From: Cannabis sativa
Lineage: Eukaryota; Streptophyta; Magnoliopsida; Rosales; Cannabaceae
NCBI RefSeq assembly: GCF_029168945.1
Contig: NC_083602.1
Coordinates: 63,012,600 to 63,076,599, forward strand
Direction of reading: 5' to 3'
DNA: 64,000 nucleotides
The notes beneath the pieces are model-generated. The model saw nothing but the letters and a program-made list of their open reading frames with translations, was not told the DNA's origin and did no database searches. Within the stretch, counting starts at the first letter, position 1; each line of letters begins with the position of its first letter. The position numbers and the translations under genes are program-made. Below are positions 1 through 11,492 of this stretch, piece after piece.

Positions 1-1151
1 ATTCACGGTACCTTGTCGTAGTGGGAGAGTTTCTAGGAACTCACCTTCTTATGACTTGGGAGACACTAGTGATTAAAATCCATTGTGAGTTTAAACAAGT
101 AATGGATTGTCAAGATAAGAAACTAAGAAGAAAGCCAATAGAACTATGGTTTAATCCATTCACATGGAGTAACCTAAAGTTTTCTATTACAAGGACATAA
201 AAGGAAATTTTCGTTTATAAGTCCATTCAATGGACTTAACAAAACTTCCTGTTCCTAGTATTATAGGTTTAAGTTTATCTAAACCTATGGCTTGTGGTAT
301 ACCTGGTAATTACTTACTCTAATGTAAGCAACTTACTTTAGTGAGATGCTAAGCATTTTCTTTCTAATGGAAATCTATAGAAGTTTCACAACTTCTTAGG
401 CATAGATTTTATTTATCTAAGGAAAAGTCTTAACTATTCCAGAAAAGATAAAGCCATGAAAGAATTTCTTATATCAACAGTGAGAGGTCTTAGATATGCT
501 TTTGTATGCCTTAGACCAAACACCTACTGTTGAGTGGGAGTAATGAGTAGGTATCAGATTAATCCAGGAGAAGAACATTGGAAGACAATCAAGTAAATCT
601 TAAGATAAAGAAGAGGAACTATATGTTAGTCTATAAGGGTGTGTTTAAAACTCTTAGACTACACCATATCAGATTTCGAAATTCGCCTTTGTGCTAGTAA
701 ATGTTTCTGATAAGATGGTGGTTACTCTGGGGGGTGGAATAGTGATTTTGGAGAAGTGTAAAAACCTATCTAAAGTCTCTAGGTCTACCAGAAAGGGACT
801 GAATGTTAAAGCTGCAGGAAATGTACTTATTCAGTCTAAGGAAAGTTCTATACATTTTTGGCATCATTCCAAATTGCCTTAAACTGCTAGTGTTAATTTC
901 CTGATTAACCAAAAGTAGTTGCCAAAGATATAGAATCCAGTATCCCAAGAGAGTAGACATATAGAGAGGAATTTCACATTATCAATGATTTTGTGATTAA
1001 GGAAGAGTAATGGTGGAGAAAAGGTTGTGGTTAATTCAACCTTTCAGATCCTATTACGAGGAGTTTACTACTACTACACTTGATTTGTATATCAAGGTGT
1101 TGAGATTATTTGAAACGCACTTTTTGTTTTATATTAGTGCAAGTGGGAGTT
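1..1151 (+). mobile_element. 3' internal region of family A non-autonomous LTR element
   Basis: This stretch ends in the purine-rich tract aagtgggagt directly before the LTR that starts at 1152, so it is the 3' internal part of a retroelement whose 5' part lies outside the window. It carries no long reading frame and no pol motif. It is nearly identical to the reverse complement of 51470-52620, and the last 700 bases resemble 17000-17702 (for example a shared motif around ggttactctgggggg). The short ORFs on either strand have no recognisable domain. Conservation of non-coding sequence between copies is expected for a LARD or TR-GAG-like family. Confidence 0.75.
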
Positions 1152-3050
1152 TGTTGGGTTTTATGCCCTAAATAAAACTCATTTCAATATAATCAGATTT
1201 ACTTATTAATATAGATCAGAAATAACATTTAATGTTGCATGGTTCACATGATTTATTTCATGATTATATGTACATAATGTATGAATTCATCTGAAACCCT
1301 TTTCACATACTTGATCCTGTTTATTGAGCCGTAAACACATTGGAAAGTAAACATGACTATGTGAATAAAGTTTCCTAGATTTATCAGACATAGGGTTTTA
1401 CTGATATGATAATCTACAACAGAGCTTACTTGCATTTGGAGAAATGCTATGTTCTTTCCAGAGCATTGGTTAAAGTGAAGCTCAGGTTGGATGCATGGAG
1501 TATGCATCGGAAGGGACCGATATTGAACTTTGACTTAGATTTATTAAACTTACCGTAATATCTATTCAAGTCAATATCGCCTAGTTGATCCTAGATCAAA
1601 TGTTCTTAATCCTGTTATGATTAGGCTCAATCTTGAAAGGCTATTCGTGTTCTTTGATTTGTTAGTTAAGCCTACTTTTAGGTCAGGGTGATACGTACAT
1701 TTTGGGAACACGGTAGTGCAATTGAGTGGGAGCGCTAGCATAAACATGGAATCTATAGCTTCTATCTGGCGAATAGTAAGCAAAGGATGATCTCCTTCGA
1801 GCTTGACCAAACGAACATAAATGGTGGAGTACTCATTTCACATAAGCTGAAATATCATTTATACGGGGTCAAGTGTTTTAAGGAATAAATACATTGTAGG
1901 GTGTAACGGTAATTTAATCCCTTTACAGTGTAGATCATTCATATAGAGGATCATTGATCACATTAGGATTATAACAATGGATAACTAATGATGTGTCTAT
2001 ATGGTGGAACATATAGAGCATTCTATATACTGAGAATGCAATTCTAAGTTCTATGCGTGGATTCAACGAAGAATTAATAAGTTAGTGAATTTTAGTGCTA
2101 AATTATTGATCTACTTATTGGAAGCTCGGTTATATAGACCCATGGTCCCCCCACTAGTTGAGATAATATTGCTTGTAAGACTCATGTAATTGGTTTTGAT
2201 TAATCAATTATAATTCTCAATTTAGACTATGTCTATTTGTGAATTTTTCACTAAGTAAGGGCGAAATTGTAAAGAAAGAGTTTTAGGGGCATATTTGTTA
2301 ATTATGATACTTTGTATGGTTCAATTAATAAATATGATAAATGGCAATATTATTTAATAATTATTTATAGTTATTAAATAGTTAGAATTGGCATTTAAAT
2401 GGTTGAATTAGAAAATTGGCGTTTTTGAGAAAATCAGATGCAGAAAAGATAAAACTGCAAAAATTGCAAAAAGTGAGGCCCAAATCCACTAAGCATGGCC
2501 CAGCCACTTTTGTAGGCAATTTAAACTGATATTTTCATTATTTTAATGCCAAATAATTCAAACCTAACCCTAGTGGAATGCTATAAATAGATAGTGAAGG
2601 CTTCAGGAAAATTACACTTAAATTTTCTATTTTTCCTTAAGAGAAAAACCTGAGCCTTTCTCTCTCCCTATCTTTAGCTGCCACATCTTCTTTCTCTTCC
2701 CTCTTGAATTTCGAAATCCTTAGTGATTAGAGTAGTGCCCACACACATCAAGTGATACCTCAATCATAGTGAGGAAGATCGTGAAGAAAGACTTTCAGCA
2801 AGAAGGAGGTTTCAGCATCAAAGATTCAGAGAAAGAGATCCAGGTTCAGATATTGATAATGCTCTGCTACAGAAAGGAATCAAGGGCTAGATATCTGAAC
2901 GGAAGGAGTCATAATATTCCGCTGCACCCAATGTAAGGTTTCTTTAAACTTTATATGTGTTTATTTCATCGTTTTAGAAAGTTCTTATTTAGGATGTTAA
3001 TAAACATACTTGTGAGTAGATCTAAGATCCTGGTAAAATAATTTCCAACA
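1152..3050 (+). repeat. 3' LTR of family A element (1899 bp)
   Basis: The LTR starts TGTTGGGTTTTATGCC after a polypurine tract and ends with AATTTCCAACA, giving the TG...CA termini of an LTR. Copies of the same LTR occur at 13177-15046, 57749-59651 (reverse) and in pieces at 50613-51469 and 59652-60625. TATA-like tataaatag is near 2583, about three quarters through, and marks a likely U3/R boundary. The partner 5' LTR is outside the window. The next five bases are AAAAG, the presumed target duplication. Confidence 0.85.
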
Positions 3051-3055
3051 AAAAG

Positions 3056-3170
3056 TACTTAAATCTAACAATCTCAATAGTTTAGGAAGATTTTTTAACG
3101 ACCTTAAAAGTTAGGGGGCATAATTTAGTACATGTCAAAGTTCGGGAGGAAAAATCCTAATTAGCCATAT
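3056..3170 (+). repeat. Dispersed repeat shared with 33640-33740 (opposite strand)
   Basis: The words aatctcaatag, ttaacgacctt, tagtacatgtcaaagtt and tcctaattagcc recur, in the same order on the other strand, at 33640-33740. The match is imperfect but collinear over about 100 bases. It probably represents the end of a DNA transposon or MITE; I cannot define its other boundary here. Confidence 0.5.
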
Positions 3171-3389
3171 ATATAGAAAGATAGAGACTATATATATATA
3201 TAGATTATAAATTAACAATTATATGAGTTTAAAAAATGATAACTAATTGGGTAAGAATAATTTTATAAATCACCCAAGTAAAAATATACTAATTTTGAGA
3301 CTGTTTATCTAAATTTTGATGATAGTGACGTGGTAAGAGTAACGACACGTGGCACTAAAATACCAGGACTGGATTAATGGAGAATATGT

Positions 3390-3937
3390 AAAGTCGTGAT
3401 CATTAGAATAGACCGTTAGTCATGACGGGTGGTCATGACCGTTGGAATGAAAGTCTGACGGTCACCTTTACCCCTAGCTTGAGCAAGGTTGTTTTGTTTG
3501 TGGTTTGTGAACTTTTCCGTTTAAAAAGTTATTTTGTTTTATGTGTTAGCATGCTTTCATGCAGGGGGAGTATTTTCTATACTCTATCGTTTTTGTTTCT
3601 AACACTTGATGTAGGTTTTCTTCTTATAAATGTTTTGTCAATCAAAGTGTAAGGGGGAGATTGTTAATTCTATTTTTGGTATCTTTAATTTGACAAAAAT
3701 ATTTTATAATTTATTAACTAATTTAAAATGTGGTATTTATTTTGTTTCCATAGTTTGTGTATTTGATTTTTATATTTTTATATTAATTGTTTTAAATATG
3801 GAAAGAAAATTTTCTAGATTTTTTATTTATGAAAAATAAGGTATAAATGGTAAGTTTGATGACTCATCATTCCTCTATCTATCTGGCTGTATTAATATGA
3901 TCTTGGGTGAGTTTTCTAACATGTTTGATCAGATTTC
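3390..3937 (+). mobile_element. 3' remnant of a SIRE/Maximus-like Copia element with truncated LTR
   Basis: A purine tract aagggggaga at 3651-3660 is followed at 3662 by TGTTAATTCTATTTTTGG, which has the layout of a polypurine tract plus LTR start; gggggagattgtt is characteristic of SIRE-type Copia 3' ends. A second purine run, gcagggggag, lies at 3562. The LTR breaks off near 3937 where sequence from another LTR family begins. A 76-residue ORF at 3422-3652 spans this internal tail and has no domain. Bases 3171-3389 are AT-rich with nothing recognisable. Confidence 0.5.
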
Positions 3938-5075
3938 TTGTAGCTAAGTGTTTTAAGGATAAAATACATTGAAGGATAGACGGTAAATTTATCCCTATTC
4001 AGTGCAGATCATCTATAGAGGATCCTTGCCTATTAGGATTATAACAATGGATAATCATAACGTATCTATATCGTGGTACATATAGAGCGTTTTATATAAC
4101 TGAGAGTGTATTCAATTCCAAATCTGAAGTGGAGCAAGGCAGAATTAATAAGTTGAGAATTTACTTGGTGAATTCTAGATTTACTTATTGAAAGCTTGGT
4201 TATATAGGCCCATGGTCCCCTCACTAGTTGAAATAATACTGCTTGCAGACTCAGTTAATTGATTTTAATTAATAAATTATAATTCTTAAATTTAGACTAT
4301 GTATTATTTAAGAATTTTCACTAAGCAAGGGCTTAATTGTGAAGACAAGAGATTTTGGGGTCAATTTGTTAATTAAGAGACTTTGTATGGTCTAATTAAT
4401 AAATTACATAAATGACAATTTTATTTAGTAATTAATTATAATTATTAAATAAATAGTTTTGGCATTTGTAGGTTTGAATTGGAAAATATGGTAGTATTGA
4501 AAAGAAGAATAAGTGGTTGGAAAAAGTGGCAAAATTGTAACTAGTAATTTGTCTCACTAAAGTGTACGACCATATGTTAATTTTGCCCAATATTTTATTC
4601 TTTTTTAATTCATATAATTCAACCCTAAGCTCTAGTTGAAACACTATAAAAGGAACATGATACCCTCACTCATAAAACTTTTGTCAACCTGACTATTCAA
4701 CCAAACCTAGATGAGAGAGTTCCTTCTATAGAGATTTCACCTCCTTCATTGTTCTTCACCATATTCGAAAGCCTTAGTGATGAGTGACATGCCCACACAT
4801 AGCAAGTCAAGTACTCAATCATAGTGAGTAAGACGGTGGAAACCAAACCCGAAGGAGAGAAAGAGATCCAGGTTCAGATCTTGATAATGCTCTGCTACAG
4901 AAAGGAATCAAGGGCTAGAGATCTTGAACGGAAGGAGTCATATTATTCCGCTGCACCCAATGTAAGGTTTTCTTAAACCCTTATGTGTTTATTTCATTGT
5001 TTTAGAGATTCATATTTATGATGTTAACCAACATACTTGTTAGTAAATTTGGATCATGGTAAAATATTTCCAACA
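3938..5075 (+). repeat. 5'-truncated LTR of the TGTTGGG...CCAACA superfamily
   Basis: From tagctaagtgttttaagg onward the sequence follows the second part of the long LTRs in this window (compare 1870-3050 and 6417-7581), including the tataaaagg promoter-like box near 4647, the cattgtaaggtt-type region near 4955 and the terminal ATTTCCAACA. The first 700-800 bases of the LTR are missing. It joins the SIRE-like remnant directly, so the junction is either an insertion with deletion or an illegitimate recombination. Confidence 0.7.
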
Positions 5076-5077
5076 GT

Positions 5078-5300
5078 AACATGTTAAGCCCAGTCACCAG
5101 GGCAAACTCAGCTCAGGCGAATCGACATCTCTTCTTTGCAATGTAAAAATGTACCTCATCATCCTTATCTGATTTGATCTTATGCATGAAGAGCTGATGG
5201 ATAAGTGCACCCGAAAATACTAATGGCTCTCTCACAAAAAAAATGCTTGAAAGGAGATTCCTCCTTCACCCTTTCCAATAACTGCATTTATATAAACTTA
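5078..5300 (-). pseudogene. DUF1985-like fragment (Ulp1/Mutator-associated gene), frameshifted
   Basis: Read on the minus strand, one frame gives QLLERVKEESPFKHFF and, after a run of T's that shifts the frame, FSGALIHQLFMHKIKSD, then DEVHFYIAKKRCRF, a stop, and AEFALVTGLNM. The pattern of a hydrophobic LIHQL stretch, then a RFx..EFALVTGLN block, is the signature I associate with DUF1985, a domain next to Ulp1-type cysteine protease domains in plant Mutator-like elements and their captured genes. The fragment is broken by a frameshift and at least one stop, and is cut by the LTR at 5075. Assignment is from motif memory, not a search. Confidence 0.55.
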
Positions 5301-5442
5301 GCTTTCACTTTGCCAAGTCACACGACCAGTGTAATGTTCTGACATTGGAAGTAAAAGCCGTGGAACTTTGGAAGACTGCAAAAAAACACCAGAAAAAATA
5401 GCTGTCAGACCCATATATCACAAAAAAAAATTAAAAATTAAA

Positions 5443-5540
5443 ATTTTACTGGGGCCATCGGGCCTTATCGGGCCCAATATCAGGCCTAAAAAATTAAATA
5501 AAACAAAGGACCATCGGACCCATATATCGGGCCATATCGT
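5443..5540. repeat. ATCGGGCC-type short repeats, left part
   Basis: The words ccatcgggcc, tatcgggccc, catatatcgggcc and a spacer cctaaaaaattaaa recur in short order. The same words resume at 20956, so this is one tract split by the solo LTR at 5541-20955. Bases 5301-5442 before it are unassigned sequence. Confidence 0.7.
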
Positions 5541-5683
5541 TGTTGGAAATATTTTACCAATATCTAGATTTACTACCAAGTATGTTTTATTAACATCCTA
5601 ATATGAATTCTAAAACAATGAAATAAACACATAAAGGTTTAAGAAAACTTTACATTGGGTGCAGCGGAATATTATGACTCCTT

Positions 5684-7581
5684 TGTTGGGTTTTGTGCCC
5701 TAAATAAAACCCTTTACAATCTGATTAATAATCAATATAAGAAATTTGAAGTGATTTATGTTTGCATGAATTTTACATGCTAATGGTTTAATATGTTTAT
5801 TACATTTACACACAAAATCAGTTAAGTCCAGATCATATGTTTATTCACAATTACAGTATCATCAACACAGTGGAATGTGATTGTGATCATATGAATCAAA
5901 AGACTAAGTCCCTGTTTCATCAGTGTTTTGGATTTACACTAATGTGATAATCAGCGATGATGTGTACTTACACTTGGAGTAAGTGTTATGTTCTTTCCAG
6001 GACATTGATAAAGTATACTAGTTTCGAATGTATGGAGTATACATTGGACTGGACCGATATTGCAACTTAGTTAAGATATTATAAACTTACCGTTATATCT
6101 TTCCAAGTCAATATCAGTAGTTGATCTTAAGATTAAAAGAATCTAAATCCTGATATGCTTAGGCTCAACTCAGGAGTACTATTCATGTTCTTTGATTTAT
6201 TAGTTAAGCCTACTTTTGGGCAGGGTGATACGTATATTTTGGGAACATGATAGTATGATTGAGTGGGAGTGCTGAACATAAATATGGAATCTATAGCTTC
6301 TACTGGTGTATAGAAGTCAAGTGGTGATTCCCTTCGAGCTTAGCTAAATAGAAGTAAATGGATGAGCTCTTGTTTAAGTGACTAATTCTTAGATCACTAA
6401 ACATCATTTACAGGTAGCTAAGTGTTTTAAGGGGCAAAATACGTTGAGGGGTGAGAACGGTAAAATTATCCCATCTCGATGTAAATCATCTATATAGAGG
6501 ATCTTTGATCACAATAAGACTATAACAATGGTTAAATGAGATAGTATATTTACATCGTGGAACATATAATATGCTCTATATAAGTCTGAGAGTGCAATTC
6601 TAAGTTCTAAGAGTGGATTCAACGAAGAATTAATAAGTAGGGATTTACTTAGTAAATTCGGTTCACTTATTGGAAGCTCAGCATATAGATCCATGGTCCC
6701 CATTCTAGTTGAGACTATACTGCTTGTAAGACTCGATAATTGATTTGTGATTAATCAATTATAATTCTAAAGTTAGACTATGTCTGATTTGTGAATTTTC
6801 ACTAAGCAGGGGTGAAATTGTAAAGAAAAGAGATTCTAGGTTTATTTATTTATTAATAGACTTTATATGTCTAATTAATAATTAAATTAAATGACAATAT
6901 TATTTAATAATCTATTTTAGTTATTAAATAATTAGTTTTGGCATTTAAAATGTTAGAATTGGAAAATTGGCGTTTTTGAGAAAATAGAAATAAAATTTGT
7001 GAAAACTGTAAAATCCAAGTAAGGCCCATTACACAACATGGCCGACCACTTGGGATAGTTTTTTAAATTGATATTTTTATTATTTTAATGCCAAATAATT
7101 TTTAACCTAAACCTAGTAGTTGCCTATAAATAGAAAGTGATGGCTCAGTCAAATAATAAGTTTTCATAAGTTTGAATAACCTTTTCTGTCAGAAAATTCT
7201 TTCTTCAGAAAAACTGAGCCTTCCCTCTCTCTCTATAGCCGAAACCTACCCTCTCTCTTTTCTTCTTCATAAATTTCGAACCTTAGTGATAGAGTAAGTG
7301 CCCACACACAGCAAGTGGTACCTCAATCATAGATTAGAAGACTGTGAAGGATCACACACAAAGAGAAGGACATTCGGGATCAGATCTTGATAATACTCTG
7401 CGACAGAAAGGATACAAGGGTTAGAGATCTGAGTGGAAGGAGACATTAATTCCGCTGCCATCAATGTAAGGTTTTCTTAACTTTATATGTGTTTATTTAT
7501 CGTTTTAGAAAGTTCATATTTAGGGTGTTAAACAACATACTTGTGAGTAGATCTAAAATCTTGGTAAAATAAATTCCAACA
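5684..7581 (+). repeat. 5' LTR of element B (1898 bp)
   Basis: It begins TGTTGGGTTTTGTGCC and ends AAATTCCAACA. A tataaatag box is at about 7124, followed by a pyrimidine-rich leader tract (ctctctctcta near 7226), consistent with U3/R. It is followed after two bases by the primer binding site. Confidence 0.92.
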
Positions 7582-7583
7582 AC

Positions 7584-7600
7584 TGGTATCAGAGCCATGG
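7584..7600 (+). other. Primer binding site of element B
   Basis: TGGTATCAGAGCC follows the LTR end after the spacer AC. It is the standard complement of the 3' end of initiator-methionine tRNA used by most plant Copia elements. This fixes the element on the plus strand. Confidence 0.93.
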
Positions 7601-10600
7601 TAATTGATTTTCTTGCAAGAAATTTGGACTTTAAAATGATTGTTTGTGGTTTGGATGGTTTCATGTTGTGTTGAGTGTTATATGATGATTGATTGATGTT
7701 TATGAATTTTTCGTGAAAAATAATTGAAATGCTGTTTCTGGAATTATTTTTATTGGAAAGTATGGAAAAAAATTAAGCAATTTACTTTTTTACAAAACTC
7801 AATTTCGATTTAATTTGAATTAGTTATGATTTTTTGAAGTTTCGAAAAAAATCAGGGTCGTGCAACAAGGCCACTCGCGCGGACGAGGGTGACACCCTCG
7901 GACAGCACGCGTTCAGACAGCTGCTCGACCGAGCGCCTGTCTGAATCTCGCCCATCCGCGCGCGGAAATCCTGCAGCCTCCACCTTGCGCCGTGGTTTCT
8001 CGGCTGTGCACTCCCCTTGCGCGCGCGGACAGTATGCACAACATACAGCATATTGTCCGTACAACTCGCATTTTTTTTTTTTGTTTTTCTTCGATTTTTC
8101 ATGCTATTTCATGGATTTAACTTCCGATTTTTTGTGTAGTTTTGTATTTAGACATTTACTATTCCTATTTCAATTCTAAATATCATAATTAAATTTATTA
8201 ATATTTTTTAAATTAATTCATGATATTAGTGTAATTTGAATTTGAAAATAGTAAATATCTATTTTTTTTGCTTAATTATCTATCTTATTTTTAAATTTGA
8301 TTATTCTTATCTTATTTTTAAATTTAAGGTCAGATATTAAATTTTTTAAATTAAATATATATTTTTTAAAATAATTTGACCTTATTTAAATTTAAAATAA
8401 GATAACTATAATCATTATATTTTAAATAGATGTAAGATATTTTGCTAACTTTTAAATTTTGTTATTTTATTTATTTAAATTAAATCATAAAATCTAAAAA
8501 AAGATATTTATTTATCTTTTTTAATTTTTATTTAATATTTAATTTATAAAATAACATTAAATTTTTAAAAGTAGTTAGCAAATTTGAAATGATATTTAGA
8601 TTAGTTGAAACCTAATTTTTTTCAAAATTGTAGGTTTAATTTTAAATATTAATTTTTTATTAATTTCAAAAATATAAATATATTTTTAAAATTCGAAAAT
8701 TAAATATTTTTTTTATTATTATTTAATTATTTTTCAAAATTTGATTATTTAAAATTAAATAAATCCTACATCCAACTATCCAGCTAACCTTGTTCCAGGA
8801 ATATGTGTTTTAGCTTGTTTGTAAATTTTATAAAACCTATTATTGCTTGATTGCAAATAGCCATGGTTAACTTATTGACAGATCCAATGATCTGATTTTA
8901 ACTCATGGTTCCATTGGTCAAGTAAATAATTTGTAACAGGTAAATTTTACAATCTTCTTTCATCTGTGTATGACCTAGCAACATGATATGATCCATCCAA
9001 ATGTGTGCCTGTGTGAGCCTATATGTTTATTTTATTATATAGATGCATATAGGTTGTTGCTAAATAAAATGTCACACCATGATAGATTTTATTTAAGTCC
9101 ATTTAGTTTTTGGGTCTATTCAATTAATAACAGTTATTTATTTTAAGGTTAAATTCCTCTCTTTTGGGCCTTGTGTGAGAGTTGGGGGCCAATAGAAGTG
9201 GGTACGACATACTGAATCCAGCTCCCACTCACATGAACTACCCCAATTGTGAAGGCCCATTTGCCTGATTTGAATAACTGTGCTAGGTTAATTAAATTAG
9301 TTTAACCTAATAAAATTGATTAGCAACATAATTAACTTTTAAAATATATGAAATTTATTTTCATTTTAATATTTTAAAGTTAATTTTAAGAAAAACACTC
9401 TTAGTTTAAGATATTATTTCTAGACAAACTATTTGTATTTTTCTTGTATTTAATTAAATAAAGAATTTTAACTAACTAGATTCTTTCTAGAACTTATTTA
9501 ATTAAATATTCCTATTTAAGTTATTAATTAGTTATTTTAACTGATTTTTCATATCTAACTTAAATTTGAATATTTTATTTAAATTTAAAATTAAGTTGAG
9601 GAATTCTAAGCATTAGTTATTAAAGATTCTTAAGATATTTTTTAAGTTAATTTTAAACTTAAAATGGAATATTTTTCAAATTAAGTGGTTACAACTTAAT
9701 TTTTTGATATTTAGTTAAATTTAAATTTGAAAATATTTAAGTTCTAGATTTTTTTTTCTATAACAACTTAAATTGATATTTTTTCAAATTTTTGTGGAAA
9801 AGATACTTAGTCAAATAAGATATTTTCTAGATAGTTATTTCTAGACTACTTATTATTTCTAATATTAAATAGGAAAATATTATACATTGTGAAATTAATT
9901 ATTTAAATAATTAATTTTGGTACAATTTAATTTTAAGTATATTTTTTCCTAGTATTAAACTAGAGATAAATAATTAAGATTTCTCTACACTTAATTATTT
10001 ATTTCTTGAATTTAATACATTTAATTAAATTGAAAAATTAAATATCTAAGTTGATTCTCATCATGATACTTAAATATTTATTTTTCATGACACTTAATTA
10101 AATAGAAAATTATTTTTTTAGTTGAAATTTAATTTTTCAACTTAAATTTAAATAATTTTCAAAATATATTTTTCTTTATTTTATTAATCAATTTCGAAAT
10201 TGTATTTTAATTATGCAAGATGATTTTGAATTTATCTTGAAAAATAGATTAAGTTGTAAATTAATTATTTATTTTAATTAATTCTTGGACCAACTTAAAT
10301 CAATGATTTTTTCATTTATTGATTAATTTAAAATAAATGAATTAAAGTATATTATTAGAAATTGAATTAATTAGTCAAAAAAAAATCTAGATAGGTGATA
10401 TTTTTTCTTGAAGTATTTTTTTTCTAAGTATTTATTATTAAGTATTTCGAAAATAAAGTTTTATACTTTCTTTTTCAAAATACAATAAATATATTCTCAG
10501 GAAAATTTATTTTAAGTTGCAAATTAATTTAAATTAATACAACTTAAATTAATTTTCTTAATATTTATATATCAAAATTACTACTAAGATGATAGTAATT

Positions 10601-11269
10601 CAATTTATTTCAATCACCATCTAAGTATAATTTTATAAATATTAAATTAAATTCTTATTTAGAATTTTAATTCTAAATTCGATATTTGATGAATATATTT
10701 TATTAAAATAATAAAGAAAATACATTTTAAAGAATGAGCTTTATTATTATTAAGATATTCAATCTCCATTGTTGGTTTTACATAGCATTTGTTTTAGTAA
10801 GTAATCCTCCCTAATGGAGGAACGTTCATTAGCAAGTTCGCACCGTTTAATCTCGAAAGATAAGTAGCTTTGTAAGTGTTTTATATGGTATGGATCACCC
10901 TAATGGTGGCGACCGTATTTGACTTGCAAAATATGAAACAATGGTAGAAGCTCATAAGATAGAATAGCCTTGTCTCTCGCCTAAACGGGACAACGCTGGA
11001 TTCCAATCTTGATCGAATAAAAGCTTGCTAGAATGTTTAACATTTTACATGAGCTGACAACTCTATTCAATGGATGGTAGCTTTGACTCTCGCCTAAACA
11101 GGACACTGATATTAGTTTGTTGAAAACCTTAGAAATTATTTAGGATTGCATTTTTTTTTAGTATTTTCTCTTATCATTCCTACATGCTATGTGCTTATAA
11201 TTTCTGAATTGGATTTTGTGTTAAACCATTATTGATTTCTATTTATTATTTTGTAGTATCCTTATAACC
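7601..11269 (+). mobile_element. Non-coding leader of element B, with a GC-rich island
   Basis: About 3.7 kb of very AT-rich sequence between PBS and gag, without a credible gene. It is collinear, on the other strand, with 54200-57740 of the second family copy, so the region is conserved as element sequence. At 7857-8072 lies a sharply GC-rich island rich in CGCG words; it contains the 17-base hairpin CGAGGGTGACACCCTCG (7884-7900). The second copy lacks most of this island. Around 10800-11110, the words taatggaggaacgttc and two copies of gactctcgcctaaac-type sequence are conserved in both copies just before gag. ORFs of 70-96 residues across the GC island are on both strands and overlap, so I do not call them genes. 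Confidence 0.7.
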
Positions 11270-11492
11270 ATGATGAATTTCATGTTATCACCCTTGACCG
11301 AAAATAAGCTAAATGGATCTAACTTTCCAAAATGGAATGAGAACATTAATATTGCTCTCATAGGAGAAAGTGCCTTGTTTGTGTTAACTGAAGTGCCGGG
11401 CGACAATGCATCCAAAGCTGTGAAAGAAAAGTATGAGCGTTGGCAGAAAGCAAATGACAAAGCTCTATACTTTATGCTTTCCAGCATGGTTG

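Noticed and set aside
1571..1810. Conserved 79-residue ORF on the minus strand, with relatives at 11942-12157, 50813-51052 and 58981-59220
   Set aside because: All four lie at the same place inside copies of the same LTR, so they are conserved because the LTR is repeated; no domain is seen and copies are broken differently.
7824..8179. Overlapping ORFs of 70-96 residues on both strands in the GC-rich island
   Set aside because: GC-rich sequence lowers stop frequency in all frames; no domain, and the island is inside a retroelement leader.
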